A DNA stretch of 64,000 nucleotides from Methylobacterium terricola (GCF_006151805.1 NZ_VDDA01000004.1:551612-615611); one strand, 5' to 3'. Positions 36,737 through 45,702 are shown, counted from the first letter of the stretch. Numbers and translations: made by a program. Notes: generated by a model from the sequence alone, not told the origin.

Positions 36737-37668
36737 ACAGCAACGCGCTCCGCACCGGCCTCGTCGTCCTCGGCGTCCTCGTCCTGGTGGTGATCTACGC
36801 CTCGGCCTTCACCGTCGGCCAGACCCAGCAGGCCCTGGTTCTGCAATTCGGCCGGGTGCGTACCGTGCTGAACCAGGCCGGCACCGACAAGCCCGGCCTC
36901 TACTTCAAGGTGCCGTTCCTCGAGAGCGTCGTGCTGTTCGAGAAGCGGCTCCTCGACCTCGACCTGCCGGTGCAGACGGTCCTCTCGGCCGATCGCCAGA
37001 ACCTCGAGGTCGACGCCTTCGCCCGCTACAAGATCAGCGACCCGCTGCGCTTCTACCAGGCGGTGAACAACATTCAGGTCGCCAACCAGCGCCTGTCGAG
37101 CTTCACCAACGCGGCGATGCGTAACGTGCTCGCCAGCGCCTCGCGGGACGCCATCGTGCGCACCCAGCGCGAGGGCCTGATGAACCGCATCCAGGAAGAG
37201 GTGAACCGGCAGGCGAAGAATCTCGGCATCGAGATCATCGACCTGCGCCTGACCCGCGTCGACCTGCCGGCGGCGAACTCGCAGGCGGTCTACCAGCGGA
37301 TGCGGACCGAGCGCGAGCGCGAGGCGGCGGACCTGCGCGCCAACGGCAACCAGGTGGCGGCGACCATCAAGGCCAAGGCCGACCGCGACGTGACGGTGCT
37401 GCTCGCCGAGGCGAACCAGAAGGCCGACCAGCTCCGCGGCCAGGGCGAGGCGGACCGCAACCGCATCCTCGCCGACGCCTTCGGGCAGGACCCGGACTTC
37501 TTCGCCTTCTACCGGTCGATGCAGGCCTACGAGAAGGGCCTGAGCGGGTCCGACACCCGGCTGGTGATCAGCCCCGGCTCCGAGTTCTTCCGCTACTTCA
37601 ACGACCCGCAGGGCCGGGCCCGCCCGGCGGCGACGGCCGGCTCGGCCGCCCCGGCGACCGGCCAGTAG
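36733..37668 (+). CDS. hflC: HflC, FtsH-regulating SPFH/band-7 protein
   Basis: Encodes 311 residues. An N-terminal membrane helix (residues 8-27, TGLVVLGVLVLVVIYASAFT) leads into a band-7 domain (QQALVLQFGRVRTVL; DLPVQTVLSADRQNLEVDAF), the motif EIIDLRLTRVDLP and a charged helical region (RTEREREAADLRANGNQ). The C-terminus is Ala/Pro-rich. Partner of HflK; translationally coupled to it. Two strong hairpins follow the stop. Confidence 0.96.
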   Translation: MNSNALRTGLVVLGVLVLVVIYASAFTVGQTQQALVLQFGRVRTVLNQAGTDKPGLYFKVPFLESVVLFEKRLLDLDLPVQTVLSADRQNLEVDAFARYKISDPLRFYQAVNNIQVANQRLSSFTNAAMRNVLASASRDAIVRTQREGLMNRIQEEVNRQAKNLGIEIIDLRLTRVDLPAANSQAVYQRMRTEREREAADLRANGNQVAATIKAKADRDVTVLLAEANQKADQLRGQGEADRNRILADAFGQDPDFFAFYRSMQAYEKGLSGSDTRLVISPGSEFFRYFNDPQGRARPAATAGSAAPATGQ

Positions 37669-37675
37669 CCCCATC

Positions 37676-37698
37676 GGGACCCTGCGACGCAGGGTCCC
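37676..37698 (+). terminator. Terminator-like hairpin after hflC
   Basis: GGGACCCTGC and GCAGGGTCCC form a perfect 10-bp stem with a 3-nt loop, 8 nt past the hflC stop. Confidence 0.6.
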
Positions 37699-37723
37699 GC
37701 CCGACGAACGTGACGAGACCCGA

Positions 37724-37745
37724 GCGCCCCGCCCCGGCGGGGCGC
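37724..37745 (+). terminator. Second terminator-like hairpin after hflC
   Basis: GCGCCCCGC and GCGGGGCGC form a perfect 9-bp stem with a CCCG loop, followed by cttgttgtg; the better of the two intrinsic terminator candidates. Confidence 0.65.
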
Positions 37746-37850
37746 CTTGTTGTGACGGCGGACATGACGATCCGGCCGGTGCCGCGGAGACGATAAGATG
37801 CGACCGCAGGGGGAAACAGGGATGGCGGCGATGACCGCCCGCTCGCGGCC

Positions 37851-38045
37851 GTGAAGGATCTCGTCGTCGCCCTCGGCCTCGCCCTGGCCATCGAGGGCCT
37901 GCTCTGCGCCGCCTTCCCGGCAGCGATGCGCCGGGCGATGCAGGAGGCGGCGCAGAGCCCGATGGAGCGGATGCGCCTCGTCGGCCTCGCCTCCGCGGCG
38001 GCCGGCGTCGTCGTCGTCGGCGTCGTGCGCCTGCTCCTCGGCTGA
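37851..38045 (+). CDS. DUF2065 (YjeT-like) small membrane protein
   Basis: Encodes 64 residues from a GTG. Two hydrophobic helices (residues 3-24 and 43-62) flank a polar loop with RRAMQEAAQSP, the DUF2065/YjeT layout. In many proteobacteria it follows hflC, as here, which suggests a link to the HflKC membrane complex; the function is unknown. The two terminator-like hairpins between hflC and this gene imply separate or partial read-through expression. Confidence 0.85.
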   Translation: MKDLVVALGLALAIEGLLCAAFPAAMRRAMQEAAQSPMERMRLVGLASAAAGVVVVGVVRLLLG

Positions 38046-38055
38046 CCGGTCGGGA

Positions 38056-38084
38056 CTTGAACCGTTCCGCCGCGGGACGATCTT
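38056..38084 (+). promoter_or_regulatory. Possible heat-shock-type promoter of degP
   Basis: CTTGAA, 17 nt, then GATCTT lies about 100 nt before the degP-type start and loosely resembles the alphaproteobacterial RpoH pattern (CTTGAA-N17/18-CYTAT). The -10 match is weak. Confidence 0.25.
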
Positions 38085-38182
38085 AAGGAACGCTCCCGGC
38101 CGCGACCGGGGCCGCCCGGGTGCTACGGCCCCCCGGGCCGACACGACCGTTCACGACGACCCTGCCCTACGAGGTTCATACG

Positions 38183-39697
38183 ATGGCCGCTTCCTCGCGC
38201 CGTAACCCCGCCTTCGCGAGACGGCGCCTGCCCGCCCTCGCCGGAGCCCTCTTCGCCCTCTCCGTCGGCACTGCGGCCTTGCCGGGCGTCGCCCTCGCCA
38301 AGGGCCCCGAATCGCTGGCCGACCTCGCCGATCAGGTGACGGATGCGGTGGTGAACATCTCGGCCTCCACCACCGTGGAAGCCCGTGGGCGCACCTTGCC
38401 GCAACTGCCCCAGGGCACCCCGTTCGAGGACCTGTTCGAGGAATTCTTCAATCGACGCGGCCAGGGTGGCGGCGGCGGGGGCGAGAGCCAGCCGCGGGCG
38501 CCGCGTCGCTCGAACTCGCTCGGCTCCGGCTTCATCATCGATTCGTCCGGCATCGTGGTCACCAACAACCATGTCATCGGCGACGCCAACGACATCCAGG
38601 TGATCCTGCACGACGGCCGCAAGCTGAAGGCCGAGATCGTCGGCAAGGATTCGAAGATCGACCTCGCGGTGCTGCGGGTGAAGCCCGATCCGGACCGGCC
38701 GCTGAAGTCGGTGCCGCTCGGCGATTCCGAAAAGATGCGCCCGGGCGACTGGGTGATCGCGATCGGCAACCCGTTCGGCCTCGGCGGCTCGGTCTCGGCC
38801 GGCATCGTCTCGGCCCGGGGCCGCAACATCGAGTCCGGCCCCTACGACAACTATATCCAGACCGACGCGGCCATCAACAAGGGCAATTCGGGCGGTCCGC
38901 TGTTCAACATGAATGGCGAGGTGATCGGCATCAACACCGCGATCCTGTCGCCGACCGGCGGCTCGGTCGGCATCGGCTTCGCCGTCCCCACCGCCACCGC
39001 CGGCCCGGTGATCGACCAGCTGCGCCAGTTCGGCGAGGTGCGCCGCGGCTGGCTCGGCGTGCGGATCCAGAACGTCGACGACACCACCGCCGAGGCGCTC
39101 GGCCTCAAGGGCGGCGGCCGCGGCGCGCTGATCGCCGGCGTCGACGACAAGGGCCCGGCCAAGACCGCCGGCCTCGAGGTCGGCGACGTCATCACCAAGT
39201 TCAACGGCGTCGACGTCAAGAGCTCGAGCGACCTGCCCCGCATCGTCGCCTCGACTCCGGTCGGCAAGGTCGTCGACGTCACCACCATTCGCAAGGGCCA
39301 GGAGCAGACGAAGCAGGTCACCCTCGGCCGTCTCGAGGACAGCGACAAGCCGCAGCAGCAGGCCGCCCTCAACCGGCCGCAGCCGGAGGCCGACGTCACC
39401 CGTCAGGCGCTGGGCCTCAACCTCTCGGGCCTGTCCGACGAGGGGCGCAAGCGCTTCGGAGTGAAGGACGGCGTCAAGGGCGTGCTGGTCACCCGGGTCG
39501 ACCCGAACTCCAACGCCGCCGACAAGCGCATCCAGGCCGGCGACGTGATCGTCGAGGTCGGCCAGGAGGCGGTGTCGTCGCCGGCCGACGTCACCCGCCG
39601 CATCGACCAGATCAAGAAGGACGGTCGCAAGTCGGCCCTGCTCCTCGTCTCCAACAAGGAGGGTGAGGTGCGGTTCGTGGCGCTGAGCCTGGAGTAA
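38183..39697 (+). CDS. degP: DegP/HtrA (Do-type) periplasmic serine endoprotease
   Basis: Encodes 504 residues. Residues 1-39 are a signal peptide (LPALAGALFALSVGTAALPG ending ALA-K). The protease domain has the triad His130 (TNNHVIG), Asp160 (SKIDLAVL) and Ser236 (GNSGGPLF). Two PDZ domains follow (about 285-380 and 400-500). An insertion with a GGGGGGE tract lies at about 92-110 in the LA loop. It degrades misfolded periplasmic proteins. It sits downstream of hflKC, the standard alphaproteobacterial order. Ends in a strong terminator. Confidence 0.95.
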   Translation: MAASSRRNPAFARRRLPALAGALFALSVGTAALPGVALAKGPESLADLADQVTDAVVNISASTTVEARGRTLPQLPQGTPFEDLFEEFFNRRGQGGGGGGESQPRAPRRSNSLGSGFIIDSSGIVVTNNHVIGDANDIQVILHDGRKLKAEIVGKDSKIDLAVLRVKPDPDRPLKSVPLGDSEKMRPGDWVIAIGNPFGLGGSVSAGIVSARGRNIESGPYDNYIQTDAAINKGNSGGPLFNMNGEVIGINTAILSPTGGSVGIGFAVPTATAGPVIDQLRQFGEVRRGWLGVRIQNVDDTTAEALGLKGGGRGALIAGVDDKGPAKTAGLEVGDVITKFNGVDVKSSSDLPRIVASTPVGKVVDVTTIRKGQEQTKQVTLGRLEDSDKPQQQAALNRPQPEADVTRQALGLNLSGLSDEGRKRFGVKDGVKGVLVTRVDPNSNAADKRIQAGDVIVEVGQEAVSSPADVTRRIDQIKKDGRKSALLLVSNKEGEVRFVALSLE

Positions 39698-39705
39698 CCG
39701 ATCAT

Positions 39706-39733
39706 GCGCGGCGGGTCTTCGGACCCGCCGCGC
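39706..39733 (+). terminator. Terminator-like hairpin with TTCG loop
   Basis: A perfect 12-bp stem (GCGCGGCGGGTC / GACCCGCCGCGC) with a TTCG tetraloop begins 8 nt past the degP stop. Very stable; only short T content follows. Confidence 0.7.
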
Positions 39734-40160
39734 GTTACCTCACCCGTGTCGTGCCGATCGATTTGACGCGCTTCACGTCGTTCCGGGGCTGCGGAGCGGA
39801 GTCCATGGCTCAGGACCGCTAGAGCATTTTCCGATGACCTGGATATTGGTTCTTCGTTAATTATACTTCCTCGTCCAAAAAACGTGAGCACGACCCGACA
39901 ATACCGCCGCGGGTCGATGGAGCAGTGCTCTTCGAACAACACACGATCAGCTAGACCATCTGACTGTCCGGTCAGGGTGGAAAGTGGCTGTCGAGATCGA
40001 TGCTCGCCGTCGCTGAAAGCCGCGAGCGATCCCGGCAAGCACGGCGGTCACCACTCCACTTCGGCATTGGCGCCGGCGAGCATCGGTCGACAGGAAGCCG
40101 GGATCCCGGATCACCAGCCCCGAGAGACGTGCTCCCCGGGAGGGATTGACCGACCACCGG
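39734..40160. other. Intergenic region, no gene supported
   Basis: No credible gene. Bases 39830-39910 are relatively AT-rich (ggatattggttcttcgttaa and nearby). The element gccgggatcccgga at 40089-40102 is a short palindrome of the atcccggg type. The 3' end leads into the TetR operator. Confidence 0.45.
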
Positions 40161-40188
40161 CCATCTTGTACCGATCGGTACAAGATGG
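40161..40188 (+). promoter_or_regulatory. Perfect 28-bp palindrome, likely TetR operator
   Basis: ccatcttgtaccga is followed immediately by its exact reverse complement. It lies 17 nt upstream of the DUF1348 start, in a two-gene operon whose second gene encodes a TetR regulator. Size and symmetry are typical of a TetR-family operator, implying autoregulated repression. Confidence 0.75.
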
Positions 40189-40205
40189 TTCCTGAAGGTG
40201 ATCCG

Positions 40206-40670
40206 ATGTCCAGGCCTCCGCTGCCCCCGTTCACCAAAGAGTCCGCGATCGAGAAGGTCCGCCTCGCCGAAGACGGCTGGAACACGCGCGATGCTGCCAA
40301 GGTTGCACTGGCATACACGCTCGACACGCGCTGGCGGAACCGTGTCGAGTTCGCGACCAATCGTGACGAAGCCCAAGCCTTCCTCAGTCGCAAGTGGAAC
40401 AAGGAACTTGAGTACAGACTGATCAAGGAATTGTGGGCCTTCACCGGCAACCGGATCGCGGTGCGCTATGCCTACGAGTACCACGACGATAGCGGGCACT
40501 GGTTTCGCGCCTACGGCAATGAGAACTGGGAATTCGCCGAGGACGGACTGATGAAGCACCGCCATGCCAGCATCAACGAGATGCCGATCACCGAAGCGGA
40601 GCGCCAATTCCGTTGGCCCCTTGGCCGCCGACCCGACGACCATCCCTCGCTCAACGACCTCGGCCTTTGA
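40206..40670 (+). CDS. DUF1348 / NTF2-like family protein
   Basis: Encodes 154 residues. The blocks [37 protein letters not shown] and [20 protein letters not shown] match DUF1348, part of the NTF2-like superfamily; a small soluble alpha+beta protein of unknown function. The ATG at 40206 has a GAAGGTG-type site upstream. The TetR gene begins 2 nt after its stop, and a large palindrome precedes it, so it is probably the repressed target of that regulator and is induced by some small molecule. Confidence 0.88.
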   Translation: MSRPPLPPFTKESAIEKVRLAEDGWNTRDAAKVALAYTLDTRWRNRVEFATNRDEAQAFLSRKWNKELEYRLIKELWAFTGNRIAVRYAYEYHDDSGHWFRAYGNENWEFAEDGLMKHRHASINEMPITEAERQFRWPLGRRPDDHPSLNDLGL

Positions 40671-40672
40671 GC

Positions 40673-41260
40673 GTGAGGCGCGTCCTGACAGAGCGTGCCG
40701 ACGCTGTGTCGGCCCTGGCGGAAGTATTCCGCGAGCACGGGTACGAGGGTGCGAGCCTGTCGCTGCTGTCGAAGGCGACCGGGCTCGGCAAGGGCAGCCT
40801 CTACAACTTCTTCCCTGGCGGGAAGGAGGAGATGATGGAGGCGGTTCTGGCCGACATCGACTCCTGGTTTGCAACGACGATCTTTGCGCCGCTGGAACAG
40901 GCACAGGATCCGGCGGCGGCGGTCACGTCCATGATCGAGGACGTGACGGCATACTTCCGGTCCGGCAGAAGGGTATGCCTCGTCGGATGTATCGGCCTCA
41001 ACTCATCCGGAGCGACTTTTGCGATCCGGATAAGGAGCTATTTCGCGCGCTGGATATCGGCACTGGTCCAGTGCCTTGAAACCGCGGGAGTTCCCACGTC
41101 GCCGGCCGAGCAGATCGCTGAGGAGGTGGTGTCGGGGATACAGGGCGCGATCGTGTTGGCGAGAGCCCTGGGAGACGACGCTGCCTTTCTCAGGATCATC
41201 CACCGCCAGCATTCGACCTTGCTCGACGCGATCGCCCGGATGCCGCCCCAGTCCGCTTAG
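40673..41260 (+). CDS. TetR family transcriptional regulator
   Basis: Encodes 195 residues from a GTG at 40673. The N-terminal helix-turn-helix (about residues 12-50: FREHGYEGASLSLLSKATGL followed by GKGSLYNFFPGGKEEM) is typical of TetR; the C-terminal ligand domain has a CLVGCIGLNSSG motif seen in AcrR/YxaF-like regulators. The frame is open upstream inside the DUF1348 gene, so the GTG is chosen because it lies 2 nt past that stop. It likely binds the 28-bp palindrome upstream of the pair. Confidence 0.9.
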   Translation: MRRVLTERADAVSALAEVFREHGYEGASLSLLSKATGLGKGSLYNFFPGGKEEMMEAVLADIDSWFATTIFAPLEQAQDPAAAVTSMIEDVTAYFRSGRRVCLVGCIGLNSSGATFAIRIRSYFARWISALVQCLETAGVPTSPAEQIAEEVVSGIQGAIVLARALGDDAAFLRIIHRQHSTLLDAIARMPPQSA

Positions 41261-41388
41261 CCGTGTGAATGGCCGCTGAGGCTCGCAGGCGGACGCCCGT
41301 ACGGTCAAGCCGGTCCTGTTGCGACCTTGGCGGCTCGGGACGAGGGTGAGCGCGATCCGCGTTGTTCTTCGCTGTCAGCAGATCGTGG

Positions 41389-41422
41389 ATCCTGGGTTCT
41401 CGGCTGTGCCGAGGCCCAGGAT
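41389..41422. repeat. 'atcctggg' palindromic intergenic repeat
   Basis: atcctgggttctcggc and gccgaggcccaggat form an imperfect stem-loop of the same class as at 31791-31926 and 50009-50046. Confidence 0.55.
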
Positions 41423-41440
41423 GACGTCGAGAATGCCGAA

Positions 41441-41486
41441 GCATCGCCCCGCCCTCGACCTTTTCCCGCGGTCGAGGGTGGGATGC
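41441..41486 (-). terminator. Hairpin downstream of tolB
   Basis: gcatc...ccctcgacc and ggtcgaggg...gatgc form a long interrupted stem 37 nt past the tolB stop on the minus strand. Confidence 0.5.
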
Positions 41487-41522
41487 TCTGAATAAAGAGA
41501 GGCGGGTCGAACCCGGCCCCCC

Positions 41523-42866
41523 TTACTTCTGCTGAGCGTCGATCAGCGGCGACCAGGTCGGATCCGAGGCGTAGGACGGGGTCGGAACCGGCTGCTCGAC
41601 CTTGCCGGTGATGTCGACCATGTAGAGCTTGCCGCCGGCTTGGCCGCCGGGATCGCGGAAGAACATCACGTACTGGCCGTTGGGCGCCCAGGTCGGGCCC
41701 TCGTTGTGGAAACCCTCCGTCAGCACCCGCTCGCCGGAGCCATCGGGCTTCATGACGCAGATCGCGAACGAGCCCTTCCGCTGGCGGGTGAAGGCGATGT
41801 AGTCGCCCCGCGGCGACCAGGCCGGCTGCGAGGCCGAGCCGTCGCCGAAGGTCAGGCGGCGCGGGTTCGAGCCGTCGGCGCCCATGATGTAGACCTGCTG
41901 CTGGCCGCCGCGGTCGGATTCGAACACGATCTCGCGCCCGTCCGGCGAGAAGGACGGCGAGGTGTCGATGGCGTTGGCGTTGGTGATCCGGGTCTGGGCC
42001 TTGGAGGCGAGATCCATCACGTAGATGCTGGCATTGCCGCCGTCCTGGTCGCTCATCACCAGGCGCCGCCCGTCCGGCGAGAAGCGCGGGCTGGTGCTCA
42101 TCTCGGCGTTGGTCGGGATCACCTGGCGGGCGCCGGTGGACAGGTTGATCACCTGCACCCGCGGCTGCTGGCCGGTGAGCTGCGACATGTAGGTGATGTC
42201 CTGGGTCGAGGGCGAGTAGCGCGGCGCCACCACCGAGGCCTCGCCGCTCGTCAGGTAGCGCACGTTGGCGCCGTCCTGGTCCATGATGGCGAGGCGCTTG
42301 CGCCGGTGCTCCTTGGAGCCCGATTCGTCGACGAAGGCGACGCGGGTGTCGAAGAAGCCGCCGATGCCGGTGATCTTGGTGTAGACCGCGTCCGAGATCA
42401 GGTGGCCCATCCGCCGCGCATTGGCGCCGTCGCCGGCATATTGCTGGCCGATCATCTGCTGGCCCGACAGCACGTCCCAGAGCCGGAACTCGGCCTTGAG
42501 CTTGCCCGAGCCGTCACGCGTGACCCGGCCGGTGACCAGACCCTGCACGCCGGTGTCCTTCCAGGCGGCGAAGTTGGGAGCGGCGTCGAAGTTCGGGCTC
42601 TCGGGGAAGCGGGCCTTCTCGACCGGCGTGAAATAGCCCGAGCGCTTCAGGTTGCTGGTGACGATGCCCGACAGGGTCGGGCCGAGGCTCGGATCGCCCG
42701 AGAAATCGGCGATGGCGATCGGCATCGGCTGGAAGGCGCCGCCGGGACCGATGCGCAGGTTGAGCTGCGCCTGCGCCGGGCCGGCAAAGCCCGAGACGAA
42801 GCCAGCTGCGAGGCACAGCCACAGGAGCGCAGCGAGCGCGGGACGCAATCGCGAGGGGGAGTGCAT
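41523..42866 (-). CDS. tolB: Tol-Pal system beta-propeller protein TolB
   Basis: Encodes 447 residues. Residues 1-33 are a signal peptide (LAALLWLCLAAGFVSGFAG, then AQAQ). A TolB N-terminal domain (about 35-165) precedes WD40-like propeller repeats with SPDGRxI(V)F/ARYSPS patterns (SFSPDGREIVFES; WSPRGDYIAFTRQ). Periplasmic component of the Tol-Pal system, which maintains outer-membrane integrity and constriction. It follows tolA on the same strand by 45 nt. pal, which usually comes next, is not downstream; the DUF1348/TetR pair is there instead. Confidence 0.96.
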   Translation of the reverse strand: MHSPSRLRPALAALLWLCLAAGFVSGFAGPAQAQLNLRIGPGGAFQPMPIAIADFSGDPSLGPTLSGIVTSNLKRSGYFTPVEKARFPESPNFDAAPNFAAWKDTGVQGLVTGRVTRDGSGKLKAEFRLWDVLSGQQMIGQQYAGDGANARRMGHLISDAVYTKITGIGGFFDTRVAFVDESGSKEHRRKRLAIMDQDGANVRYLTSGEASVVAPRYSPSTQDITYMSQLTGQQPRVQVINLSTGARQVIPTNAEMSTSPRFSPDGRRLVMSDQDGGNASIYVMDLASKAQTRITNANAIDTSPSFSPDGREIVFESDRGGQQQVYIMGADGSNPRRLTFGDGSASQPAWSPRGDYIAFTRQRKGSFAICVMKPDGSGERVLTEGFHNEGPTWAPNGQYVMFFRDPGGQAGGKLYMVDITGKVEQPVPTPSYASDPTWSPLIDAQQK

Positions 42867-42911
42867 GGGGGGTCGTCCATCGTGGGGTGAGGCAGGCGGC
42901 CGGGGGCTGTC

Positions 42912-44492
42912 TTAAGCCCGCGGCAGCTCGAACTCCGCGTTGATGATCCGCCAGTCGTTGTAGAACGGGGCGAACTGGGACGGGATGCGGAAGGGCGCGC
43001 AGCGCCGTACCGCCCGCACCGCGGCCTCGGCGATCGAGCGATCGACGGCGCTGCCGCCGGCGCGCAGGATGCGCGGATCGGTGGTGAGCGAACCGTCGGG
43101 GTTCAGGCGGATGTCGAGCTGCGGCAGCACGATGCCCTGGGCGGCACCGGGGGGGGCCGAGTAGCAGCGCTCGATCTGCTGCTGCAGGAGCCCGACCAGG
43201 GCGTCGCGCTGGCTCGGGTTGAGGCGCTGCGACGTGCCGCTGACGGCGCCGAGCGCCGCGGTGCGCTGCACCTCGCGGCCGGTCGCGCCGGTCGATTGCG
43301 ACGGCCCATGCGCCGCCAGCACGTCGCGGATCGATCCCGAATTGAACTTGGCGGCGAGCTCGGCCTGGTGCCGGGCCTTGGCCTCGGCCGCTGCCTTGGC
43401 CTTCGCCTCCGCGACGGCACGCGCCTTGGCGGCGGCCTCCGCCTTCGCCTTGGCTTCCGCGGCAGCGTGAGCCTTGGCTTCGGCCTCCGCCCTGGCTTGC
43501 GCCTGTGCCTGCGCTTTCGCCTCGGCCTCGGCTTGAGCCTTCGCTTCGGCCTCGGCCTTCCGGGCCTCGGCTTCCGCCTTGGCCTCGGCGCGAGCCTTGG
43601 CCTCCGCCTTGGCCTTGGCTTCGGCGACCGCCTTGGCCTTCGCCTCCGCTTCCGCCTGGGCTTTGGCCTTTGCCTCGGCTTCGGCCTCCGCCTTGGCCTC
43701 GGCACGCGCCTTCTCGGCCTCGGCGCGAGCCTTGGCCTCCGCCCGAGCCTTGGCGGCCGCCTTCTCCGCGGCGGCCTTCTCGGCAGCCGCCTTGGCCTCG
43801 GCCAGCTCCTCGCGCCGGATCGCCTCGGCCTCCGCCTTCTCGGCGGCGGCTTTCTCGGCCGTGGCCTTCGCCGCAGCGACGGCCGCCTTCTCGGCCGCGG
43901 CCTTGGCGGCCGCCTTCGCCGCCTCCTTGGCTGCTTCGCGGGCGGCTTCCTTGGCCGCTTCCTTGGCCGCTTCCTTGGCCGCTTCCTTGGCCTCGCGCTC
44001 GGCTTCCGCCTTGGCCTCGGCGCGCGCCTCCGCGTCCGCCTTGGCCTTCGCGGCGGCAGCCGCCGCAGCGGCAGCCTTCTCGGCATCGGCCTTGGTGGTA
44101 TCGGGACGGGCCGGCGGCATCGGCGCGGGCTCGGGCTGCTCGAGGGCCGGGCGCAGGGGCGGCGTCGGCATCTCCTCGGCGTTGGCGACCTTGATGTCGG
44201 GCGGGCGCGTCGGCGGCGTCGGCACGTTGGCCTTGGCCTCGCCGGGATCGTTCTCCTGCTGCTTGTCGGCGACCCGGTCGGCGCGCGGGCTCTTGGCCGG
44301 GGCCTCGCCGTCGCGCTGGCCCTTGGTCAGCTCCGAGAACTGGTTCTCGGTGATGACCTCGACCGGGACGCCCTCCTCGGACTGCGGCAGCACGTGCGAA
44401 GCGGCGGCGAACAACGCCAGCCCGATCAGCACCACGTGCGCGCCGGCCGAGACCCAGACGCCGGGCTCGGACCTGTCGAAGGGAAACAGCAC
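42912..44492 (-). CDS. tolA: TolA-like cell envelope protein
   Basis: Encodes 526 residues. An N-terminal membrane helix (about 12-30, VSAGAHVVLIGLALFAAASH) is followed by a Pro-rich stretch. A very long Ala/Glu/Lys helical domain follows (about 135-400) built of AEAKA/KEAA-type heptad-like units. The C-terminal globular domain (about 430-526) has PQLDIRLNPDGSL and ends AEFELPRA. It links TolQR in the inner membrane to TolB/Pal. The low-complexity region is also repetitive at DNA level (about 43370-44090). It starts 22 nt after tolR. Confidence 0.92.
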   Translation of the reverse strand: MLFPFDRSEPGVWVSAGAHVVLIGLALFAAASHVLPQSEEGVPVEVITENQFSELTKGQRDGEAPAKSPRADRVADKQQENDPGEAKANVPTPPTRPPDIKVANAEEMPTPPLRPALEQPEPAPMPPARPDTTKADAEKAAAAAAAAAKAKADAEARAEAKAEAEREAKEAAKEAAKEAAKEAAREAAKEAAKAAAKAAAEKAAVAAAKATAEKAAAEKAEAEAIRREELAEAKAAAEKAAAEKAAAKARAEAKARAEAEKARAEAKAEAEAEAKAKAQAEAEAKAKAVAEAKAKAEAKARAEAKAEAEARKAEAEAKAQAEAEAKAQAQAQARAEAEAKAHAAAEAKAKAEAAAKARAVAEAKAKAAAEAKARHQAELAAKFNSGSIRDVLAAHGPSQSTGATGREVQRTAALGAVSGTSQRLNPSQRDALVGLLQQQIERCYSAPPGAAQGIVLPQLDIRLNPDGSLTTDPRILRAGGSAVDRSIAEAAVRAVRRCAPFRIPSQFAPFYNDWRIINAEFELPRA

Positions 44493-44514
44493 GGAGAACC
44501 CCGCCCTACTGACT

Positions 44515-44958
44515 CTAACGCTGGTCGGGCTCGGTCACGAGGGCGACCTTCTTGAAGCCGCCGCTCGTCACGATCGCCATCACCTGGGCGACGCGGCCGT
44601 AATCGACCCGCTTGTCGCCGCGCACGAAGACCCGCTCCTCGAACCCGTCCTTCGCCGTGGCCGAGATCTTGGCGACGATCGCGTCGTCGGAGAGCTCGTC
44701 CTCGCCGAGGAAGACCTGGCCGGTCTGGCGGATCGACAGGGTGACCGGCTTCGAATCCTGGTTGAGGGGCGCGGCCTTGGTCTGCGGCAGGTCGAGGGGC
44801 ACGCCGACCGTCATCATCGGCGCCGCGACCATGAAGATGATCAGGAGCACCAGCACGACGTCGATGAACGGCGTCATGTTGATCTCGTTGATCGCGCCGC
44901 CCCGCCGGCCGCGCCGACGGCGCCCGCCGCCCTGTGCCGCTCCGGAGGCCATGCCCAT
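44515..44958 (-). CDS. tolR: TolR, proton-channel subunit of Tol-Pal
   Basis: Encodes 147 residues. A basic Gly-rich N-terminus is followed by INEINMTPFIDVVLVLLIIF, the ExbD/TolR signature; the Asp in the membrane helix is the proton-path residue. The C-terminal periplasmic domain (about 60-147) includes VFVRGDKRVDYG and ends KVALVTEPDQR. It couples proton flow to TolA movement. It lies 27 nt downstream of tolQ and 22 nt upstream of tolA. Confidence 0.95.
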   Translation of the reverse strand: MGMASGAAQGGGRRRRGRRGGAINEINMTPFIDVVLVLLIIFMVAAPMMTVGVPLDLPQTKAAPLNQDSKPVTLSIRQTGQVFLGEDELSDDAIVAKISATAKDGFEERVFVRGDKRVDYGRVAQVMAIVTSGGFKKVALVTEPDQR

Positions 44959-44985
44959 CGCTCAGTCCTTCCCAATGGCTCGAGG

Positions 44986-45702
44986 TCAGGCGGCGAGCGC
45001 CATGCGCTCGTCGATCTGGCGCGACAGGATGGCCGAGAACTCGTCGGCGAAGCCCTCGAGGCGGCCCTGCGCCTTCGCGACCGAGGCCTGGAGCTTGTTG
45101 TAGGCGAGCACCGCGGGAATCGCCGCGAACAGCCCGATGGCGGTGGCGAACAAAGCCTCGGCGATGCCCGGCGCCACGACCGCGAGCGAGGTGTTCTTCG
45201 AGGCGGCGATCGACGTGAAGGCGGTCATGATGCCGAACACCGTGCCGAACAGGCCGATATAGGGGCCGGCCGAGCCGATCGAGGCCAGGAACAGCAGGCG
45301 CGATTCGAGCCGCTCGACCTCGCGCTGGATGGTCACGTCGAGCACCTTGTCGATGCGCTGGCCGAGGCTGCGGATCGAGCGCCCGGATCCCTCGTAGGAG
45401 CGGCGCCACTCGCGCATCGCGGCGACGAACAGGGCGGCGAGCCCGGTCGCCGGCTTGTCGTTGTAGGCGCGGTACAGCTCCTCCAGCGGCCGGCCGGACC
45501 AGAACTCCTCCTCGAAGGCATCCATCTCCGTCTTGGCGCGCCGGAACAGCAGCGTCTTGTCGATGATGATCGACCAGCACCAGATCGAGGAGCCGAGCAG
45601 CCCCAGCATCACCACCTTGACGACGAAGTGGGCCTGCCAGAACAGGCCGAACATCGTGATCTCGGCCACGGGCATCGCCTGGGCGGCATCGGCGGGATTC
45701 AT
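44986..45702 (-). CDS. tolQ: TolQ, motor subunit of Tol-Pal
   Basis: Encodes 238 residues of the MotA/TolQ/ExbB family. Three membrane segments are at about 24-44, 137-160 and 172-193. The family motif IGLFGTVFGIMTAFTSIA and the later EALFATAIGLFAAIPAVLAYN are intact. With TolR it forms the proton-driven motor energising TolA. First of the four tol genes; 183 nt separate it from ybgC upstream, so it may have its own promoter. Confidence 0.96.
   Translation of the reverse strand: MNPADAAQAMPVAEITMFGLFWQAHFVVKVVMLGLLGSSIWCWSIIIDKTLLFRRAKTEMDAFEEEFWSGRPLEELYRAYNDKPATGLAALFVAAMREWRRSYEGSGRSIRSLGQRIDKVLDVTIQREVERLESRLLFLASIGSAGPYIGLFGTVFGIMTAFTSIAASKNTSLAVVAPGIAEALFATAIGLFAAIPAVLAYNKLQASVAKAQGRLEGFADEFSAILSRQIDERMALAA

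Noticed and set aside
40001..40160. Small gene upstream of the TetR operator
   Set aside because: Frames here lack a ribosome site and have atypical composition; the region looks like promoter DNA.
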